Positions 60,529 through 64,000 of a DNA stretch of 64,000 nt are shown one piece after another. A program made the translations under genes and the position numbers. This DNA is from Bacteroidota bacterium (GTDB lineage: Bacteria; Bacteroidota; Bacteroidia; Bacteroidales; UBA10428). Location: assembly GCA_003252385.1 (NCBI GenBank), contig QKEH01000011.1, positions 62,001 through 126,000 on the forward strand, given 5' to 3'. The notes below the pieces were generated by a model. That model saw only the letters and a list, made by a program, of their open reading frames with translations. It ran no database searches and was not told the origin of the DNA. Position 1 is the stretch's first letter. Every line of letters begins with the position of its first letter.

Positions 60529-61373
60529 GGATGCATGGCTTTTAAGAAACGGGTTTTACCCTCCAGATCCTTCAGCAGTTCCACCTGGCGAAAGCCTTGT
60601 GCGGTAAAGAGTGCCTCCATTTCAGCACCCAGGTATTCGTTAATTTCCAGGTACACAAATCCTGCCGGCAGGAGAAAGCGGAGCGCAAAGCGGGCAATGG
60701 CTTTGTAGAAAATCAACGGGTTGCCGTCGTCCACAAATAGTGCTTCCGGGGGTTCGTAGTCCAACACATTTTTGTGCATCGAATTTTTTTCCAGCATCCG
60801 AACATAGGGCGGATTGGAAACGATCAAATCCAGTTTCTCGGGCTGAAATCGGGAATTCAGCAGGTCGTCGGGAACCCAGGTTATCGTAACCTTACTTTGT
60901 CGGGCGTTTTCGGCGGCAATTTGCAAGGCAGTAACCGACAGGTCGGTTCCCCATACCTTTGCCTTGGGGAGGTGTTTGGCCAGGGCAATGGCCATACAGC
61001 CGCTGCCGGTGCAAAGGTCGGCAATGTGCAAGGGTTCGTACTTCGGAATTTCCTGCAGAATGGAATGCACCAGGTATTCGGTTTCGGGACGAGGGATCAG
61101 CACTCCGGGGCCCACTTTTATTTTAAGATCCAGAAAGTCGGTCTCGCCCAGAATGTATTGCACCGGTTCGTTTTTTTGCAAACGCTGCAAAGCTGCAAGC
61201 ATTTTTTTTTCCGCTTCGGGCGATGTATTTTTGTTCATCTGCTGATGGAGCTGCTGGCGCGAGCACAACAGGTAGTGTTCGGCACACCAGAAGAACAGGC
61301 TGTCGGCCTCCTGCGGAGGGTAGATCGGAGCCAGTTGCTGATGAAAAGACAGCCGGATTTCGGAGAGCAGCAT
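60525..61373 (-). CDS. prmC: Release factor glutamine N5-methyltransferase
   Basis: A 282-residue SAM enzyme that methylates the Gln of the GGQ motif in RF1 and RF2. The SAM motif is IADLCTGSGCMAIALAKH and the catalytic NPPY is in LIVSNPPYVRMLE. GPGVLIPRPETEYLV is the usual PrmC/HemK signature. The N-terminal helical domain (1-80) recognises the factor. One of its substrates, RF2, is encoded just downstream on the same strand (prfB at 58.9-60.0 kb), with recX in between. Confidence 0.94.
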   Translation of the reverse strand: MLLSEIRLSFHQQLAPIYPPQEADSLFFWCAEHYLLCSRQQLHQQMNKNTSPEAEKKMLAALQRLQKNEPVQYILGETDFLDLKIKVGPGVLIPRPETEYLVHSILQEIPKYEPLHIADLCTGSGCMAIALAKHLPKAKVWGTDLSVTALQIAAENARQSKVTITWVPDDLLNSRFQPEKLDLIVSNPPYVRMLEKNSMHKNVLDYEPPEALFVDDGNPLIFYKAIARFALRFLLPAGFVYLEINEYLGAEMEALFTAQGFRQVELLKDLEGKTRFLKAMHP

Positions 61374-61392
61374 TTACCTACATTTTGGAATT

Positions 61393-61400
61393 CAAAAATA
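61393..61400 (-). promoter_or_regulatory. Candidate prmC promoter (-7 box TATTTTTG)
   Basis: A perfect TAnnTTTG match on the minus strand, 20 nt before the prmC ATG at 61373 and overlapping the ribD leader; the two start codons are only 28 bp apart. Confidence 0.45.
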
Positions 61401-61401
61401 C

Positions 61402-62469
61402 ATGCAAAATACCAATAGCCCACAGGAACCTGAACTTTTCATGCAGCGTTGCCTCGAACTGGCACTGAACGGGCTGGGTGCGGTTGCCCCCAACCCATTG
61501 GTGGGTGCTGTGATAGTCCACCAGGGAAAAGTTATTGGCGAAGGTTACCACCGCAAATTCGGACAGGCACATGCCGAGGTCCATGCCATACGGTCGGTGC
61601 AAAATCAGGATTGGCTGAAAGAAAGTACCCTCTACGTTAATTTGGAACCCTGCTCGCATACCGGAAAAACGCCTCCATGCTCCGATCTGATTATTGAAAG
61701 TGGCATTCCAGAGGTGATTATCGGTACGGTTGATGATAATTCGCTGGTGGCCGGCAGGGGCATCGAGAAACTTCGCAAAGCCGGGGTGGCCGTTACGGTG
61801 GGCATTCTGCCCGAAGCCTGCTACCATTTAAACCGGCGCTTTTTCACGTACCACCGTAAGAAACGACCCTACATTATTCTTAAATGGGCGCAAACCCTCG
61901 ATGGGTTTATCGATATCGAACGTATTCCCGGTACACCGGTGGGAGTAAATTGGATTTCGACCCCGCTGTCGCGCACCCTGGTGCACCGCTGGCGATCCGA
62001 AGAGCAGGGAATTCTGGTAGGTACCAACACCGTACTGGCCGATAACCCCCAACTGAACCTGCGATACTGGGAAGGGAACAACCCCATCCGCCTCGTGCTG
62101 GATCGCAACCTGCGCATTCCAACCGATGCCGCCGTAATGGATGCCTCAGCACCCACTTTGGTCTACACCAATGCTACCGCACCATTTTCCGTAAGCGGAT
62201 CAGTTCAGTACATTGAGTGTGCTTTTACCGACAGGAACCTGCAACCGGTTTTCGACGATTTGTACCAGCGCGGCATTGCTTCGGTATTGGTAGAAGGAGG
62301 CCAAAAGGTATTGCAGGGTTTGATTCAATCCGGACTTTGGGATGAAGCGCGGGTTTTTATCGGGAAGAAAACTTTTGAATGGGGCGTGTCGGCACCGGAA
62401 CTGCCAGGAAATCAGGTGGAAGAGCAGTACCTGGGATCCGATCGGATGGTAGTGTACCGGAACGGGTAG
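61402..62469 (+). CDS. ribD: Bifunctional riboflavin deaminase/reductase
   Basis: A 355-residue two-domain enzyme of riboflavin synthesis. The N-terminal deaminase (1-145) has zinc motifs HAEVHAIRSV and EPCSHTGKTPPCSDLI and the start MQRCLELALNGLGAVAPNPLVGA. The C-terminal reductase (~150-355) has ILKWAQTLDGFI, the SRTLVHRWRSEEQGILVGTNTV NADPH region and VLVEGGQKVLQGL. It deaminates and then reduces the pyrimidine intermediate. The other rib genes are not in the window. Divergent from prmC. Confidence 0.95.
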   Translation: MQNTNSPQEPELFMQRCLELALNGLGAVAPNPLVGAVIVHQGKVIGEGYHRKFGQAHAEVHAIRSVQNQDWLKESTLYVNLEPCSHTGKTPPCSDLIIESGIPEVIIGTVDDNSLVAGRGIEKLRKAGVAVTVGILPEACYHLNRRFFTYHRKKRPYIILKWAQTLDGFIDIERIPGTPVGVNWISTPLSRTLVHRWRSEEQGILVGTNTVLADNPQLNLRYWEGNNPIRLVLDRNLRIPTDAAVMDASAPTLVYTNATAPFSVSGSVQYIECAFTDRNLQPVFDDLYQRGIASVLVEGGQKVLQGLIQSGLWDEARVFIGKKTFEWGVSAPELPGNQVEEQYLGSDRMVVYRNG

Positions 62470-62773
62470 ACCCACTATATTCACACCGAAAGCACCTTTC
62501 TTTTTTATAACTTTAATTCCGGAGGCTAAGGAGTTGTTAATAAGCTTTTTCATATCGAGGGGAAACAAAGCGTATTTTTACGCGCTGTCGTTTAAAAAAC
62601 CTGGTTTCCCGGGAACAAATCAGGTTGGGTAAGCGTAAGGTAGTATTGCCCCCAACTGTAAACGAACTTTTTAGTGCTTAGCATGGTTCGGATTAACCCG
62701 GTCAATTTTAGGGAGCGGGGTAAGCGGCCTGTTGTTTTATAGGATTACTAACCCAATGGAGCACCATCCATAG
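62470..62773. other. Intergenic region between ribD and the large surface gene
   Basis: These 304 bases hold no gene that I can support. Two short structures are visible: GCGTA-TTTT-TACGC (62570-62583) and a nested repeat, AACCTG ... CAGGTT around the palindrome TTCCCGGGAA (about 62600-62630). They might act as a ribD terminator or leader of the next gene. Confidence 0.4.
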
Positions 62774-64000
62774 ATGCAGGAAAGAAGGTTATATACTGGT
62801 ATTTTTAGGGCAGGGATGCTTTTGCTGCTCATACATTTGGGATCTGCTGTATCACTTTTTGCCGTGGGCACTTTTACATCTCAGATGTCACAAGTATGGA
62901 CGTTTACCGGAGTAAACAGTTGGAGTTATAGTGGATCTTCCCCAGGACGCTACCCGGGAACAGAAAATGGTGATATCGTTATTATTAAGGCAGGTCATAC
63001 CATAACCATGAATGTGGATCTGTTGAATAATCGTTATGTAGAGCTAACTATTGAGGCAGGAGGAGTTCTCGTTGTTAATAACTACATTTTTCTTGCGGCA
63101 AACATTGCAAATGCTGGTTCAATTACACAGACCACCGGTTACTTAACAGTTAATGGTGATTTTTCAGGAACCGGAAGCCTGACTCCTGGAACGGGAACGG
63201 TGGATTACAACCTAACAGGGAATCAATTGGTAAAAGGGGGGAATTACTACAATCTGGTATTTAGTGGAAGTGGAACAAAAACCCTCAGTGGCGATATAAC
63301 CTTAGCCACGAATCTAACGGTGAATGCCGGAGTGGTTGTTGAGGGCCTTTCGGTGGAATATGACATCACCCTGAATGGTAGTTCGAAAACACTCAGCATT
63401 GCTGCCGGAGCCAGTTTGTCGGCCGATCTTCTTCAGATCGGCGATGCTGCTTCCATCGAAATTACAGGTGCCGGCAATTTATTGGTTGGCGATGATATAT
63501 CGTTTTTAGGCTCCAATGCCACGTTAACCAACAACCTGACGGGCAACTTTGAATTGGATGGCGCTACCACGGGCGTTGGGGAAAACGGCTACATTCAATA
63601 CAATTTCGGTGGGGGTAACCGGTTCATTAATAATGAAACGGTGAATATTTCCGATACGGATGGAGGGATTTTCATTGGCACAGGGGGTAACTATGTGGAC
63701 AATTATGGAACCATGTACCTCGATGTGATTAACTTTAACGGGAATACCTTTTATCTGGACAACTATGGCACCATTAATCAGGGCAGCGATTTTTTAAATT
63801 CCGCCTCTGTAGAAGAGCTTAATAATCATAACAATGCTACCTGGAACTGGTCTGGTGCAAATGCGTCAGTAGTTAGACTTTATAGTAATATCGATGGAGA
63901 AAACACCTTCAATTATAGCCGAAGCGGAAACCAGCCGGTTATTGATCCGCAGGATGCCTACTGGCATATAGGTTTCTCCGGTTCGGGTACAAAAACAGCT
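62774..64000 (+). CDS. Large repetitive exported surface protein (3' partial)
   Basis: An ATG at 62774 opens a frame that stays open to the end of the window (409 codons), so the C-terminus is outside it. The signal peptide is MQERRLYTGIFRAGMLLLLI..., cleavage near SLFAVG. The rest is low-complexity beta-helix-like sequence with repeated phrases such as YYNLVFSGSGTKTLSGDITL, TLATNLTVNAG and NNYG-TM/INQG, rich in Asn, Gly and Thr and almost free of Cys. Such proteins in this phylum usually end in a T9SS sorting domain; this cannot be seen here. Likely an adhesin or surface-layer-like protein. Function is not assigned. Confidence 0.72.
   Translation, partial: MQERRLYTGIFRAGMLLLLIHLGSAVSLFAVGTFTSQMSQVWTFTGVNSWSYSGSSPGRYPGTENGDIVIIKAGHTITMNVDLLNNRYVELTIEAGGVLVVNNYIFLAANIANAGSITQTTGYLTVNGDFSGTGSLTPGTGTVDYNLTGNQLVKGGNYYNLVFSGSGTKTLSGDITLATNLTVNAGVVVEGLSVEYDITLNGSSKTLSIAAGASLSADLLQIGDAASIEITGAGNLLVGDDISFLGSNATLTNNLTGNFELDGATTGVGENGYIQYNFGGGNRFINNETVNISDTDGGIFIGTGGNYVDNYGTMYLDVINFNGNTFYLDNYGTINQGSDFLNSASVEELNNHNNATWNWSGANASVVRLYSNIDGENTFNYSRSGNQPVIDPQDAYWHIGFSGSGTKTA

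Overview
The window is a chromosomal segment of a Bacteroidota bacterium, most likely an anaerobic or facultative member of the Bacteroidales/Marinilabiliales side of the phylum. The signs are type IX secretion (T9SS) sorting domains of both type A and type B, PorP/SprF proteins, SprB repeats, a BtuB-BtuG style cobalamin uptake pair, a Wolinella/Bacteroides-type succinate dehydrogenase/fumarate reductase, a Rex redox repressor, a B12-dependent (class II) ribonucleotide reductase and promoters of the TAnnTTTG type. No rRNA, CRISPR array, prophage or intact insertion sequence is visible. One tRNA, tRNA-Leu(CAA), is present.

Layout. 1-3.8 kb: B12 acquisition (T9SS surface protein, TonB receptor, BtuG-like lipoprotein). 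3.9-12.7 kb: CPBP protease, dusB, a small exported protein, a TPR-Ig-caspase protein, a YgjP-type metallopeptidase, tsaB, efp and a GAF-SpoIIE phosphatase. 12.8-19.4 kb: a surface-signalling cluster with a type B CTD protein, a PKD-repeat type A CTD protein, a PorP/SprF protein and, divergently, a sigma factor with a membrane partner whose outer part looks like a T9SS cargo. 19.6-25.1 kb: tRNA-Leu, nrdJ, a DUF4332 protein, an AlkD-like repair protein and a truncated paralogue. 25.3-30.6 kb (minus strand): ctp protease, dCMP deaminase, nadB, purD. 30.7-35.9 kb: PorP/SprF plus a very large SprB-repeat protein broken by a frameshift. 36.1-39.8 kb: three tandem DUF6625 glycosyltransferase-like genes facing a sulfotransferase. 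40-46.3 kb: a conserved unknown, an aminopeptidase P, then a SpoIIE-SpoIIE-SiaB-SiaC partner-switch operon ending at a strong two-way terminator. 46.4-49.7 kb: sdhCAB. 50.2-58.8 kb: a catalytically dead IS200-type transposase relative, an OmpA lipoprotein, dxs, a 55-residue gene, rex and, divergent from rex, a PAS/GAF hybrid histidine kinase. 58.9-62.5 kb: prfB (with its programmed +1 frameshift), recX, prmC, ribD. 62.8 kb to the end: the start of a large repetitive surface protein that runs off the window.

How it fits together. Two themes stand out beside housekeeping. One is the outer surface: many T9SS cargo proteins, two PorP/SprF proteins, and a sigma/anti-sigma pair whose membrane partner carries a SprB repeat and a type B-like C-terminus. 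The other is phosphatase-based signalling: three SpoIIE phosphatases, two of them in one operon with SiaB and SiaC but with no diguanylate cyclase. B12 uptake at the left edge and the B12-dependent reductase at 20 kb make a plausible physiological pair. The best candidates for undescribed biology are the sigma/anti-sigma-CTD cluster, the Sia-like operon and the dead Y1 transposase relative.
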